NCBI RefSeq assembly: GCF_024170505.1
Contig: NZ_JALJYG010000003.1
Location: forward strand, 1-64,000
Source: Methanocalculus alkaliphilus
GTDB lineage: Archaea; Halobacteriota; Methanomicrobia; Methanomicrobiales; Methanocorpusculaceae
Direction of reading: 5' to 3'
DNA: 64,000 nt
Shown: positions 42,631 through 50,686 of the stretch, piece by piece
How positions within the stretch are numbered: the stretch's first letter is position 1
Layout: every line of letters starts with the position of its first letter
Position numbers and translations under genes: made by a program
Notes under the pieces: model-generated
The model's database searches: none
What the model was told of the DNA's origin: nothing
What the model saw: only the letters and a program-made list of their open reading frames with translations

Positions 42631-44526
42631 ATGGGAGTGGGATATGAGCAGGCATTTCGTGAGTCGATAACTGATCCTGAGACATTCTGGGGTGCTGCCG
42701 CAGAGAAGGTCAGATGGTACCGGCAGTATGACAGGGTACTCAATAGCGACAACCCGCCAATGTACCGCTGGTTTGAGGGAGGAGTTCTCAATTCATGCTA
42801 TAATGCCCTTGATTATCATGTCGAAGAGGGGAGGGGAGAACAGATCGCCCTCATCTATGACAGCCCGGTGACAGATACCATCACGACGTTCACCTACGGA
42901 GAACTGCTTGACCTGGTGGCACGCTGTGCCGGAGGGCTCAAAAACCTCGGAGTGCAGAAAGGCGACAGGGTGATCATCTACATGCCGATGATACCTGAGG
43001 CGGTGATTGCAATGCTCGCCTGTGCCAGGATAGGCGCCGTTCATTCGGTTGTTTTTGGAGGTTTTGCCGCACGTGAGCTCGCCACAAGGATAGAGGATGC
43101 CCGTCCGGAGATCATTATCACGGCTTCCTGCGGTATCGAGGTGAACCGGTTAATCCCCTATAAGCCACTCCTTGACGCAGCCCTTGCCCTCTCCTCCCAT
43201 ACGCCCTCACAGTGTGTCTTTGTTCAGCGGGAGGAGCTGCCGGTGGATCTCATGGAAGGCAGAGATATCGCATGGGATCACCTGATGGATGCAGACCCCG
43301 TCCCCTGTGTACCAGTCGGCTCAACAGATCCCCTGTACATTCTCTATACATCAGGCACCACCGGAAAGCCCAAAGGTGTCGTCCGAGACAACGGGGGGCA
43401 TCTCGTCGCATTATTGTGGAGCATGGAGAATATCTACGGTGTCAGGCCGGGGGAGATCTACTGGGCGGCATCGGATATCGGCTGGGTGGTCGGCCATTCG
43501 TACATCGTTTACGGACCGCTCTTCTATGGATGTACAACGATCCTGTATGAGGGAAAATCGGTTGGAACGCCTGATCCAGGGGCATTCTGGCGGGTGATTG
43601 CCAAACATAGCGTCTCTGTATTATTCTGTGCGCCGACTGCCTTCCGTGCTATCCGGAAAGAGGACCCTGATGGACTGTATCGGCAGAAATATGATCTCTC
43701 ATCATTGAAGATGCTCTTTCTTGCCGGTGAGCGGTGTGATCCAGAGACACTCCTCTGGGCGGAAGAGTTGCTTGACATCCCCGTCATCGATCACTGGTGG
43801 CAGACCGAGACCGGCTGGGCCATCGGCGCAGACTGTGCAGGTCTGGAGCTCCTCCCGGTTAAACCCGGATCCTGTACAAGACCGGTGCCGGGCTATGATA
43901 TCCATGTGCTTGACGATGCCGGCAACGATCTCCCCAGAGGAGAGACCGGAAATATTGTCATCAGTCTGCCGCTTCCTCCAGGGTGCTTCATAACACTCTG
44001 GAACAATGATGCCGATTATATCAGGACATACTTCTCCGCCTATCCCGGCTATTATCTCACCTCTGATGCCGGGTATCTTGACGAGGACGGGTATCTCTGG
44101 ATCATGGGACGAACCGATGATATCATCAATGTCGCCGGACACCGCCTCTCAACGGGTGCAATGGAGGAGGTCCTTGCATCGCACCCTGATGTGGCAGAAT
44201 GTGCAGTCTTTGGCGTCTATGATCCGGTAAAGGGCGAGGTGCCTGTTGGCTTTGTCGTCCTGAAATCCGGCCATGATCCGGGTGTGGAGAAGCTTCAGGC
44301 TGAGCTGATCGCCCTGGTCAGGCAGAAGATAGGGCCTATTGCATCGTTTAAATCAGTTGCCGTTGTACAACGCCTCCCAAAGACCAGATCCGGAAAGATC
44401 CTTCGGGGAACGATCAAGAAGATTGCAGACGGGGTATCCTATACAGTACCTGCGACGATCGATGAGCCGGTAATTCTTGATGAGATCACTCTCGTCCTGC
44501 AGGAGATAGGATACCCGAAGCGGTAA
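42631..44526 (+). CDS. Acyl-CoA synthetase, propionyl-CoA synthetase-like
   Basis: AMP-forming acyl-CoA ligase of about 631 residues. It has the ATP loop YTSGTTGKPKGVVRDNGGH, whose RDNGGH ending is typical of propionyl-CoA synthetase (PrpE/ACSS3 type), the adenylation motif WWQTETGW, and the catalytic Lys region LPKTRSGKILRGTI. The ATG at 42631 follows a GGAGG by seven bases, so the earlier start at 42610 is not used. Acetate activation is an alternative, since this subgroup acts on short-chain acids. Confidence 0.88.
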   Translation: MGVGYEQAFRESITDPETFWGAAAEKVRWYRQYDRVLNSDNPPMYRWFEGGVLNSCYNALDYHVEEGRGEQIALIYDSPVTDTITTFTYGELLDLVARCAGGLKNLGVQKGDRVIIYMPMIPEAVIAMLACARIGAVHSVVFGGFAARELATRIEDARPEIIITASCGIEVNRLIPYKPLLDAALALSSHTPSQCVFVQREELPVDLMEGRDIAWDHLMDADPVPCVPVGSTDPLYILYTSGTTGKPKGVVRDNGGHLVALLWSMENIYGVRPGEIYWAASDIGWVVGHSYIVYGPLFYGCTTILYEGKSVGTPDPGAFWRVIAKHSVSVLFCAPTAFRAIRKEDPDGLYRQKYDLSSLKMLFLAGERCDPETLLWAEELLDIPVIDHWWQTETGWAIGADCAGLELLPVKPGSCTRPVPGYDIHVLDDAGNDLPRGETGNIVISLPLPPGCFITLWNNDADYIRTYFSAYPGYYLTSDAGYLDEDGYLWIMGRTDDIINVAGHRLSTGAMEEVLASHPDVAECAVFGVYDPVKGEVPVGFVVLKSGHDPGVEKLQAELIALVRQKIGPIASFKSVAVVQRLPKTRSGKILRGTIKKIADGVSYTVPATIDEPVILDEITLVLQEIGYPKR

Positions 44527-44552
44527 CCCTCCATCCTATATGAAATAAAAAA

Positions 44553-44562
44553 CCCCTTTTTT
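44553..44562 (+). terminator. T-tract terminator after the acyl-CoA synthetase gene
   Basis: ccccttttttc lies about 30 bases after the stop, preceded by an A-run that could pair with the T-run. It separates the ligase gene from the AOR promoter. Confidence 0.45.
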
Positions 44563-44615
44563 CAGCGAGAATCGTTGACATTTTCGTTTCTGCCACCACA
44601 CCAATATTCAAACAT

Positions 44616-44630
44616 AAAATTATATATAAC
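44616..44630 (+). promoter_or_regulatory. TATA box of the aldehyde:ferredoxin oxidoreductase gene
   Basis: aaaattatatataac lies about 25 bases before the ATG at 44650 and no ribosome binding site is seen. This suggests a leaderless or near-leaderless transcript. Confidence 0.55.
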
Positions 44631-44649
44631 CTAATATATAATTCGAACC

Positions 44650-46434
44650 ATGACACTATTGGACGGTTATGCAGGAAAGATTGCGTATGTCAATCTGACA
44701 AACGGACGTATCGAGATCCAGGAGACCCCTGCTGATCTAAAGAAGAAGTACCTTGGAGGGCGGGGTTTTGGAACAAAGATCATCTCAGACAGGATGGATC
44801 CCCTCGTCGACCCCCTCTCCCCCGACAATATCTTCGTCATCGCCTCAAGTCCCCTGACAGGAACCGGCATCCCCCTTGGGAGCAGGTATATGGTCAGCAC
44901 CAAGTCACCCCTTAACAACACCCTTATGTCTGCAAACAGTGGCGGAACATTCGGGTGGAAGATCAAGAAGGCCGGATTTGATGCAGTCGTCTTCGAAGGG
45001 CGTGCAGAAAAACCCGTGTATCTGTACATGAATGAGGGGAAGGCCGAGCTCCGGGATGCCACCCCGTACTGGGGCCTTGATGTCCATGAGACAACAGACG
45101 CACTCGTCGCGGACCTCGGGGACAAGAAGGCGAAGGTTGCCTGCATAGGACCGGCGGGAGAGAAGCAGAGCCTGCTTGCCTGCGTGATGAATGACCGGGA
45201 TCGTGCAGCCGGCCGGGGTGGAGCAGGAGCGGTTCTTGGTTCAAAGAATGTCAAGGCGATCGTTGCAACAGGAGAGCTCCGAATCGATGAAGCGGACAAA
45301 GACCAGCTGAACGCCGTCAAGGAGAGGGTCCGAAATAAGCTCGAAGAGAATGGCATCTGCCAGGCGCTTACCGCGTATGGAACAGCTGTCCTCGTCAATA
45401 TCATCAATGAAAACGGCATCCTTCCAACGAAGAACTTCCAGAGCGCCCACTTCGCCGGGGCAGAGAAGATCTCGGGTGAAAGACTGGCAGAGACCTTCCT
45501 GAAGAAGAAGAGCGGGTGTTTTGCCTGTATCGTGCAGTGCTCCCGTATCTGCGAGGTCGATGGAATCACTGGCGAAGGACCGGAGTATGAACCCATGTGG
45601 GGATTTGGTGCAGATCTCGGCATTGATGATCTCAAGACAGTTATCCATGCTGCATGGGAGTGCAACAAACTTGGCCTGGATGCCGTCGGCACCCCGACAG
45701 CTATCGCATGTGCAATGGAGATGCGTGAGAAGGGCTATATTAAAGATGGGCCGCAATTTGGCAATCCTGAAGGTATCGTTGAACTTGTCAGGCAGATGGG
45801 ACTCCGTGAAGGGTTCGGGGCTGAACTCACCGATGGATCATACCGATTTGCAGAGAGGCACGGGCACCCGGAGCTCTCAATGAGCGTCAAGAAACAGGAT
45901 CTCCCGGCATATGATCCCCGTGGACTCCAGGGTCATGGACTTTCATATGCCACATCCGTCCGTGGAGGGGATCATGTTTATGGATACATGGTCTCTCCTG
46001 AAGTGCTCGGAGCTCCGGAGAAGCTCGATCCATTCGTCAATGACGGTAAGGCCACATGGACACGAACCTTCCAGGACCTCACCGCTGCTATCGATGCATC
46101 AGGGATGTGCCTCTTCAGTTCGTTTGCACTGAATGCTGATGATTATGCAGATCTCGCCGCCGCAACAACCGGTATTCCGATGGATAGCGCCGCTCTCCTG
46201 AAGATCGGAGAGCGGATCTGGAACCTCCAGAAACTCTTCAACATCACGGTGGGCTATACAAAAGCAGATGACACACTCCCTGCACGCCTCCTCAAGGATC
46301 CCCTCCAGGAAGGCGGAGCAAAAGGGCGTGTCTGGGAGCGTGAACCACTCCTCAGCGAGTATTATGCCGAGCGTGGCTGGGATGCCGAAGGGGTGCCGAC
46401 ACCAGAGAAGCTCCGTGAGCTGGGACTTGAATGA
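44650..46434 (+). CDS. aor: Tungsten-type aldehyde:ferredoxin oxidoreductase
   Basis: Oxidises aldehydes to acids with ferredoxin, using a tungsten bis-pterin cofactor and one [4Fe-4S] cluster. The 594-residue protein has GGRGFGTKII and SPLTGTGIPLGSRYMVSTKSP near the N-terminus, pterin-contact AGRGGAGAVLGSKNVKA, cluster cysteines CFACIVQCSR plus a later Cys in ASGMCLF, and GLDAVGTPTAIACAME. Length is normal. A MoaD-like gene lies 49 bases downstream. Acting beside the acyl-CoA synthetase, it could interconvert aldehydes and activated acids (inference). Confidence 0.93.
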   Translation: MTLLDGYAGKIAYVNLTNGRIEIQETPADLKKKYLGGRGFGTKIISDRMDPLVDPLSPDNIFVIASSPLTGTGIPLGSRYMVSTKSPLNNTLMSANSGGTFGWKIKKAGFDAVVFEGRAEKPVYLYMNEGKAELRDATPYWGLDVHETTDALVADLGDKKAKVACIGPAGEKQSLLACVMNDRDRAAGRGGAGAVLGSKNVKAIVATGELRIDEADKDQLNAVKERVRNKLEENGICQALTAYGTAVLVNIINENGILPTKNFQSAHFAGAEKISGERLAETFLKKKSGCFACIVQCSRICEVDGITGEGPEYEPMWGFGADLGIDDLKTVIHAAWECNKLGLDAVGTPTAIACAMEMREKGYIKDGPQFGNPEGIVELVRQMGLREGFGAELTDGSYRFAERHGHPELSMSVKKQDLPAYDPRGLQGHGLSYATSVRGGDHVYGYMVSPEVLGAPEKLDPFVNDGKATWTRTFQDLTAAIDASGMCLFSSFALNADDYADLAAATTGIPMDSAALLKIGERIWNLQKLFNITVGYTKADDTLPARLLKDPLQEGGAKGRVWEREPLLSEYYAERGWDAEGVPTPEKLRELGLE

Positions 46435-46483
46435 TTAGCTGACTCATGGAAGAGCATAGAAATAAACGGAGATAGAGAAGAGA

Positions 46484-46762
46484 ATGAAAGTCACCGTCAG
46501 GTCATTTGCAACACTCCGTGACTATATGGATGCAGAATTTGCAATTGAGATACAGGAGAGTGCCACAATCAGAGATCTCCTCACAACACTCATCGGGAGG
46601 TATCCAAAACTGAAGGACGAGATCTTTTTGGATGACGGCACCCTGAGGGATTTCGTCAACATCCTTCAGAACGGACGGAACATCGCCTTCATCCAGGGAC
46701 TTGATTCAATACTCGCTGATGGGGATCGCATCGCACTCTTCCCACCCGCCGGTGGGGGGTAG
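46484..46762 (+). CDS. MoaD/ThiS-like sulfur carrier protein
   Basis: A 92-residue ubiquitin-like protein. It begins MKVTVRSFATLRDYMD, has the region ATIRDLLTTLIGRYPKLKDEIF and NGRNIAFIQGLDSILADGD, and ends ALFPPAGGG with the free Gly-Gly needed for thiocarboxylate formation. Coming just after an AOR gene, it most likely delivers sulfur to the pterin cofactor of that enzyme. An AGAGAAGAG sequence lies just before the ATG. Confidence 0.9.
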   Translation: MKVTVRSFATLRDYMDAEFAIEIQESATIRDLLTTLIGRYPKLKDEIFLDDGTLRDFVNILQNGRNIAFIQGLDSILADGDRIALFPPAGGG

Positions 46763-46812
46763 AGGAAAGAGACCCTCTTTTGCAAGGGGAGGTGGGATCA
46801 ACCAGGATCTCA

Positions 46813-47709
46813 TCACCCCATCCGATGAACGCCCTTTTTGAGAAACCCTGATATTATCCCGGCAATCTCCTCAGGATACTGGAATATGATACCATGGCCA
46901 CCATCCTCCATCATAATGGCACCTGCATCAGGGATGGCCATGGCAAGAATCCCGGCATTCTCCGCAGGGGTGACGAGATCCCGATCACCGGATATGACCA
47001 GAGTCTTTGCCTGGATGTCCCTGAGGCAGGGATAGACCCCGGTCCATTGTCTGAGGGCATCAGCCTGCTGCCTGATAACAGCCGCATCAACCGGTTCCCC
47101 GGCATCCGGGAACCATGATGATGGATCAGGATGCAGCCTCCGAAACGAGTCGGTCATGAGGAGCCTGCCGGCACGATCCAGATACGCATCGATCGAGTCG
47201 GGTTCACCTGCCATCTCCTCCTGGACCCACTCCTCAGAGGGGACGGCCTCCACCCCACCACAGTGGGCGTTGAGAAGGATGAGGCGATCCACCTCATCAG
47301 GATACCGAATCGCATGTTCAAGTGCGACCATCCCACCCATCGAATAGCCGATGATAGTAGCAGTCGCTTCACCAATCCCGGCTATCAGGTCATGAAGATC
47401 CTCCGCTGCCTGTGGGATTGAAAAAGGGACGGCAGGGTTTGCACACCCGGAGATGCCCCGATGATCATACAGTACAAGGCGATAGCGGTCAGCAAGAGGC
47501 GAGAGCATCCTTTTTGGCCACTCTGCCGCAGTCATCCCATAGGCAGAGACGAAGATGAGTGGATGCCCCGCTCCATGCAGTGTATATGGAAGAGGACTAC
47601 CGTCCCGTGTACACAGATGATGCATGCCATCTACATCAACGCCATACCCCAAAGAGCCTGCGAAAGGTTTTTCAGACCCCGGAATCATAAGGACGAGTCC
47701 GGAAGGCAT
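46813..47709 (-). CDS. Alpha/beta hydrolase
   Basis: A hydrolase of about 298 residues. It has the oxyanion-side PLIFVSAYGMTAAEW, DHRGISG, nucleophile elbow GYSMGGMVALEHA, acid region VISGDRDLVTP and catalytic His in MEDGGHGIIFQYP. The N-terminal 30 residues are variable. Substrate is unknown; esterase, lactonase or haloperoxidase-like activity are all possible. Starts at 47709 or 47724 are both possible. It is divergent from the secreted protein gene at 47746. Confidence 0.85.
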   Translation of the reverse strand: MPSGLVLMIPGSEKPFAGSLGYGVDVDGMHHLCTRDGSPLPYTLHGAGHPLIFVSAYGMTAAEWPKRMLSPLADRYRLVLYDHRGISGCANPAVPFSIPQAAEDLHDLIAGIGEATATIIGYSMGGMVALEHAIRYPDEVDRLILLNAHCGGVEAVPSEEWVQEEMAGEPDSIDAYLDRAGRLLMTDSFRRLHPDPSSWFPDAGEPVDAAVIRQQADALRQWTGVYPCLRDIQAKTLVISGDRDLVTPAENAGILAMAIPDAGAIMMEDGGHGIIFQYPEEIAGIISGFLKKGVHRMG

Positions 47710-47745
47710 GACACAATATAGCATGGTATCCGGAGGAGGAGTCAG

Positions 47746-48288
47746 ATGAAGAGAGTCATACTATGTATTCTCCTTTCAGCCCTCTTCTGCATCTCTGCAG
47801 GAGCTGCGCTTGAGATCGATACCCTTGCATCAGAGTATTCCGAAGGGGAGTTTATTTCCATCTCAGGAACGACCAACCTGGCACCTGACCATGAACTCCA
47901 TATTACCGTCGTCTCACAGTCCTTTTACCCGACAGTAAAGGATACTGCGGCAGGATTTACCGGAACCTCAGGAGTCATATCCGTTGTCGAAGGTGATGAG
48001 GTTAACACTTGGTCGTTCCTCGTCGATACAACAGGATTTATTCCGAATGAATATACAATTCTCGTTGAATCCATCGAGGCGGATGTACGTGCATCATCAT
48101 CCTTTACCCTTCGTGAAGCAGAACCGATCCCTGAACCGACACCAGAAGAACCACCGGAACCCTCACCAACTCCAACTCCTACCCCAACACGGTCACCAGA
48201 GCCCCCTGAAGCCACAGGATCAGCAATTATCTCCCTGATGGGTGTACTCTGCGCTGTCGCCACCCTTATCCTGAGGGGAAAGGATTAA
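47746..48288 (+). CDS. Secreted, C-terminally anchored protein, unknown
   Basis: A 180-residue protein with a signal peptide (KRVILCILLSALFCISAGA) and a beta-rich domain of about 100 residues (FISISGTTNLAPDHELHITVV; NTWSFLVDTTGFIPNEYTILVES). A Pro/Thr/Glu-rich linker (PTPEEPPEPSPTPTPTPTR) leads to a C-terminal helix ending LRGKD. This layout is common in methanogen surface proteins, where the linker crosses the S-layer. No PGF motif is seen at the C-terminal helix. Function is unknown. Confidence 0.78.
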   Translation: MKRVILCILLSALFCISAGAALEIDTLASEYSEGEFISISGTTNLAPDHELHITVVSQSFYPTVKDTAAGFTGTSGVISVVEGDEVNTWSFLVDTTGFIPNEYTILVESIEADVRASSSFTLREAEPIPEPTPEEPPEPSPTPTPTPTRSPEPPEATGSAIISLMGVLCAVATLILRGKD

Positions 48289-48340
48289 ACCCCAATTGTC
48301 AGGAGAATACAGATCCGCACGGGTCTCACCGGGATGATAG

Positions 48341-49228
48341 TCACCCAAAGAGGGCTATCATCCCCGCCCCCGTAACCATCACAAGAGCACCGGTGATCCG
48401 CCCCCAGGAGAGACCTTCTCTGAATATAGTGATACCTGCCACAACGGAGAAGAAGATAGCAAGCCTCTTGACGGTGATGACATAACTGACAATACTCATT
48501 GTATAGGCTATATTGATCATGACGATCTCAGCAGCGAGTATCACCCCGACACCAATGAACAGCGGGAGAGGCGCTCGTAGTGAAGCATACATGAGATCAG
48601 CCCCCCGTCTTTTTGAAAGCAGAGCAATCAGAAGGAAGGCGGATCCCAGCAGGAGGAAGACGAAGGCCGATCCAAAGACGGGATCAGAGTTCTCGACCAC
48701 TTTTTTATCATAATTGACAGAGATAGAAAAGAGGAATGCAACAAGAAGCATTGAAAGAACCCCACGATCCACGGTGAGCCGATGAAAAGGGGCAGCAAGC
48801 CGATCACATCGGGCAATGCTCCCTCCGGATGTAAGGAAATAGGCACCGGATGCCACGAACAGTATACCGCATGCCCCTGCTATGGTTGGTATCTCACCGA
48901 GGATCAGAAACGAGGTTCCGATCAGAAAGACCGGGGTGAAGGCAAGCATCGGCATACAGAGGGAGATATCCGAGGTTCCCAGAGCATGATACAAAAGGAT
49001 GGTTGCGAGAATATTGATACAAACCGTCACTCCTATTGACGGAAATAGTTCTGGACCGAGAGAAGGGATCCCAAAAAAAAGAGAGATGATACAAAGGAGA
49101 CCGGATGCGGCAAGGAATGAACACCCGGCAAGGAGGAATGGATCTGTTCTTCTGAGGAGAATCTTCACCGCTGTAGCATACGCAGCCTGTGAGAGGGCAC
49201 CCCCCAGGGCAAAGAAGAACCAGATCAT
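48341..49228 (-). CDS. EamA/DMT-family transporter
   Basis: A membrane protein of 295 residues with about ten hydrophobic helices in two EamA halves: FALGGALSQAAYATAVKILL at the N-terminus and VLSMLLVAFLFSISVNYDKK at the start of the second half. The GxxxILGE-type end of the first half (FLILGEIPTIAG) and FREGLSWGRITGALVMVTG in the second are typical. Substrate cannot be read from sequence; amino acids, sugars or metabolites are possible. Confidence 0.85.
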   Translation of the reverse strand: MIWFFFALGGALSQAAYATAVKILLRRTDPFLLAGCSFLAASGLLCIISLFFGIPSLGPELFPSIGVTVCINILATILLYHALGTSDISLCMPMLAFTPVFLIGTSFLILGEIPTIAGACGILFVASGAYFLTSGGSIARCDRLAAPFHRLTVDRGVLSMLLVAFLFSISVNYDKKVVENSDPVFGSAFVFLLLGSAFLLIALLSKRRGADLMYASLRAPLPLFIGVGVILAAEIVMINIAYTMSIVSYVITVKRLAIFFSVVAGITIFREGLSWGRITGALVMVTGAGMIALFG

Positions 49229-49375
49229 ACGATACCTTTCATCACCCTGTGGGCAGATTTAGATTCGCATACCATCCGGTGAAGAAACAGACCCGGAAAA
49301 CTGATAGAGAAAACCTCTGGAAAAAGGGGGATGGGAGAATCAACGAATTGTATGCAGAGAAACCTGGATGGTCAC

Positions 49376-49567
49376 CTATGCATAGGCAACAAGCCGAAGA
49401 CCCATCTTCTTCTCAAGATCCCTGATCACCGAGAGGTCGTCATCAGAGAGCGTGGCAACCGGTGCCACCTTTTCATGTGCCAGGAGAATGACACCGAGTT
49501 CCTCTTCAAGCTTCGCGATCTTTTCGACCGCAGCCGAATCCATGTGGGCATAGCCGGGACATACCAT
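49376..49567 (-). CDS. Small conserved-looking protein, unknown
   Basis: A 63-residue acidic protein (VCPGYAHMDSAAVEKIAKLEEE at the N-terminus, then LSDDDLSVIRDLEKKMGLRLVAY). The ATG at 49567 has GGTGAT four bases before it, and a TATA-like element (agatatataagc) lies about 40 bases upstream on the minus strand. The single Cys, two helices and clear expression signals support a real gene. I do not know the function. Confidence 0.65.
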   Translation of the reverse strand: MVCPGYAHMDSAAVEKIAKLEEELGVILLAHEKVAPVATLSDDDLSVIRDLEKKMGLRLVAYA

Positions 49568-49758
49568 TGGTATCACCAACCCTTCATTATCGATTCAAGC
49601 TTATATATCTAACGCACGATACAGCCAATTTGAGTTATATTCAGCATTCTGAAGTAAATGCACCGGCTTTATCAGTCAGATGCAGCACCGGGTCGGGATC
49701 CGATCCTGCCGTATCATCGTGGAAGAGAAGCAAATCTCCGGAGATACAGGGGAGAGGG

Positions 49759-50580
49759 TCAGTTCCTCACCTCGGGATCGGCCTCCGGGTTGAAGGGATT
49801 GGTCCTGACTGCAAGTGAGAAGAGAAACGGATAGTACAGTTTCAGATACTCCATATGCTCAAGCCACCGGAGAAGGAGCAGGTGGAATACCCTGTCGCAA
49901 TCACGGGAGAGATGGGCACAGTCTGATGGTGAGAGATGGTTGAGATCCCGTCGTGCTGAAAGCTCCTCTTCAAGATGGGAGATGGCAAGTATCATGTCAG
50001 AGAAGGGATCATGCTCAAAGAGCATCGGATGCTGAAGAAGCATAATCAGAAATGTCCGCTTCTCCTTAAGGAACTGGTGAAGGGCAACACGATTGACCGA
50101 GCAGATATCCGTCTGCAACTTCAGTGATGAGATATTCTTCCTCGCTTGTGCAAAACGCTTCGCATCCCATTGATCATTCACCATGAGGTCGTTAATTCCG
50201 GCTCGTATTTCAGGAATACCGGCTTTACAGAGTTCTATCAGAGCAAAGCCCACCTCAGAGAAGAAGACACCTATTATCATCCTCACCTTCTTCTCACGAG
50301 CCCGGAGAGAGGACCGGGATAGTGCGATATCGATGGAATATGCGACAACAGTCACAAAGGTCCCTACCCCTGCGATAATCAGAATGAGGGATAATAATCG
50401 TCCCTCATCGGTGACCGGTACAATATCACCATATCCAACAGTTGCTATCGTGACGATGATGAAATAGATGGCATCAAAGAGAGAGAGCCCTTCAAAAGTC
50501 ACAAGGCCAATCGAGCCTATGATAAAAACCGAGAGAAAGACGAGGAGGTAGAGACGAAACCGTGTATCACCTGCTGACAT
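49759..50580 (-). CDS. Two-helix potassium-channel-like protein with a shared cytoplasmic domain
   Basis: Residues 1-95 form a two-helix pore unit with the selectivity filter TIATVGYGD. The remaining 175 residues are a helical cytoplasmic domain that starts MIIGVFFSEVG and ends YPFLFSLAVRTNPF. It is not an RCK domain. The same domain occurs at the C-terminus of the protein at 62666-63424, which has two different membrane helices and no pore motif. The channel could be gated by a signal sensed by this domain (inference). It is divergent from the SpoIIE phosphatase gene. Confidence 0.85.
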   Translation of the reverse strand: MSAGDTRFRLYLLVFLSVFIIGSIGLVTFEGLSLFDAIYFIIVTIATVGYGDIVPVTDEGRLLSLILIIAGVGTFVTVVAYSIDIALSRSSLRAREKKVRMIIGVFFSEVGFALIELCKAGIPEIRAGINDLMVNDQWDAKRFAQARKNISSLKLQTDICSVNRVALHQFLKEKRTFLIMLLQHPMLFEHDPFSDMILAISHLEEELSARRDLNHLSPSDCAHLSRDCDRVFHLLLLRWLEHMEYLKLYYPFLFSLAVRTNPFNPEADPEVRN

Positions 50581-50686
50581 ACGTACAGATGAATTGTCAC
50601 CGGATCAGATTATAGTTCCTCTCTGAGAAGACGGTATCAGAGGACTTATAACCCCTTCTGTAGATTATTTCTGCAACGAGGAAGTC

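Noticed and set aside
44667-45692. 341-residue minus-strand frame opposite AOR
   Set aside because: Shadow of the aldehyde:ferredoxin oxidoreductase gene, with low-complexity Ser/Pro composition.
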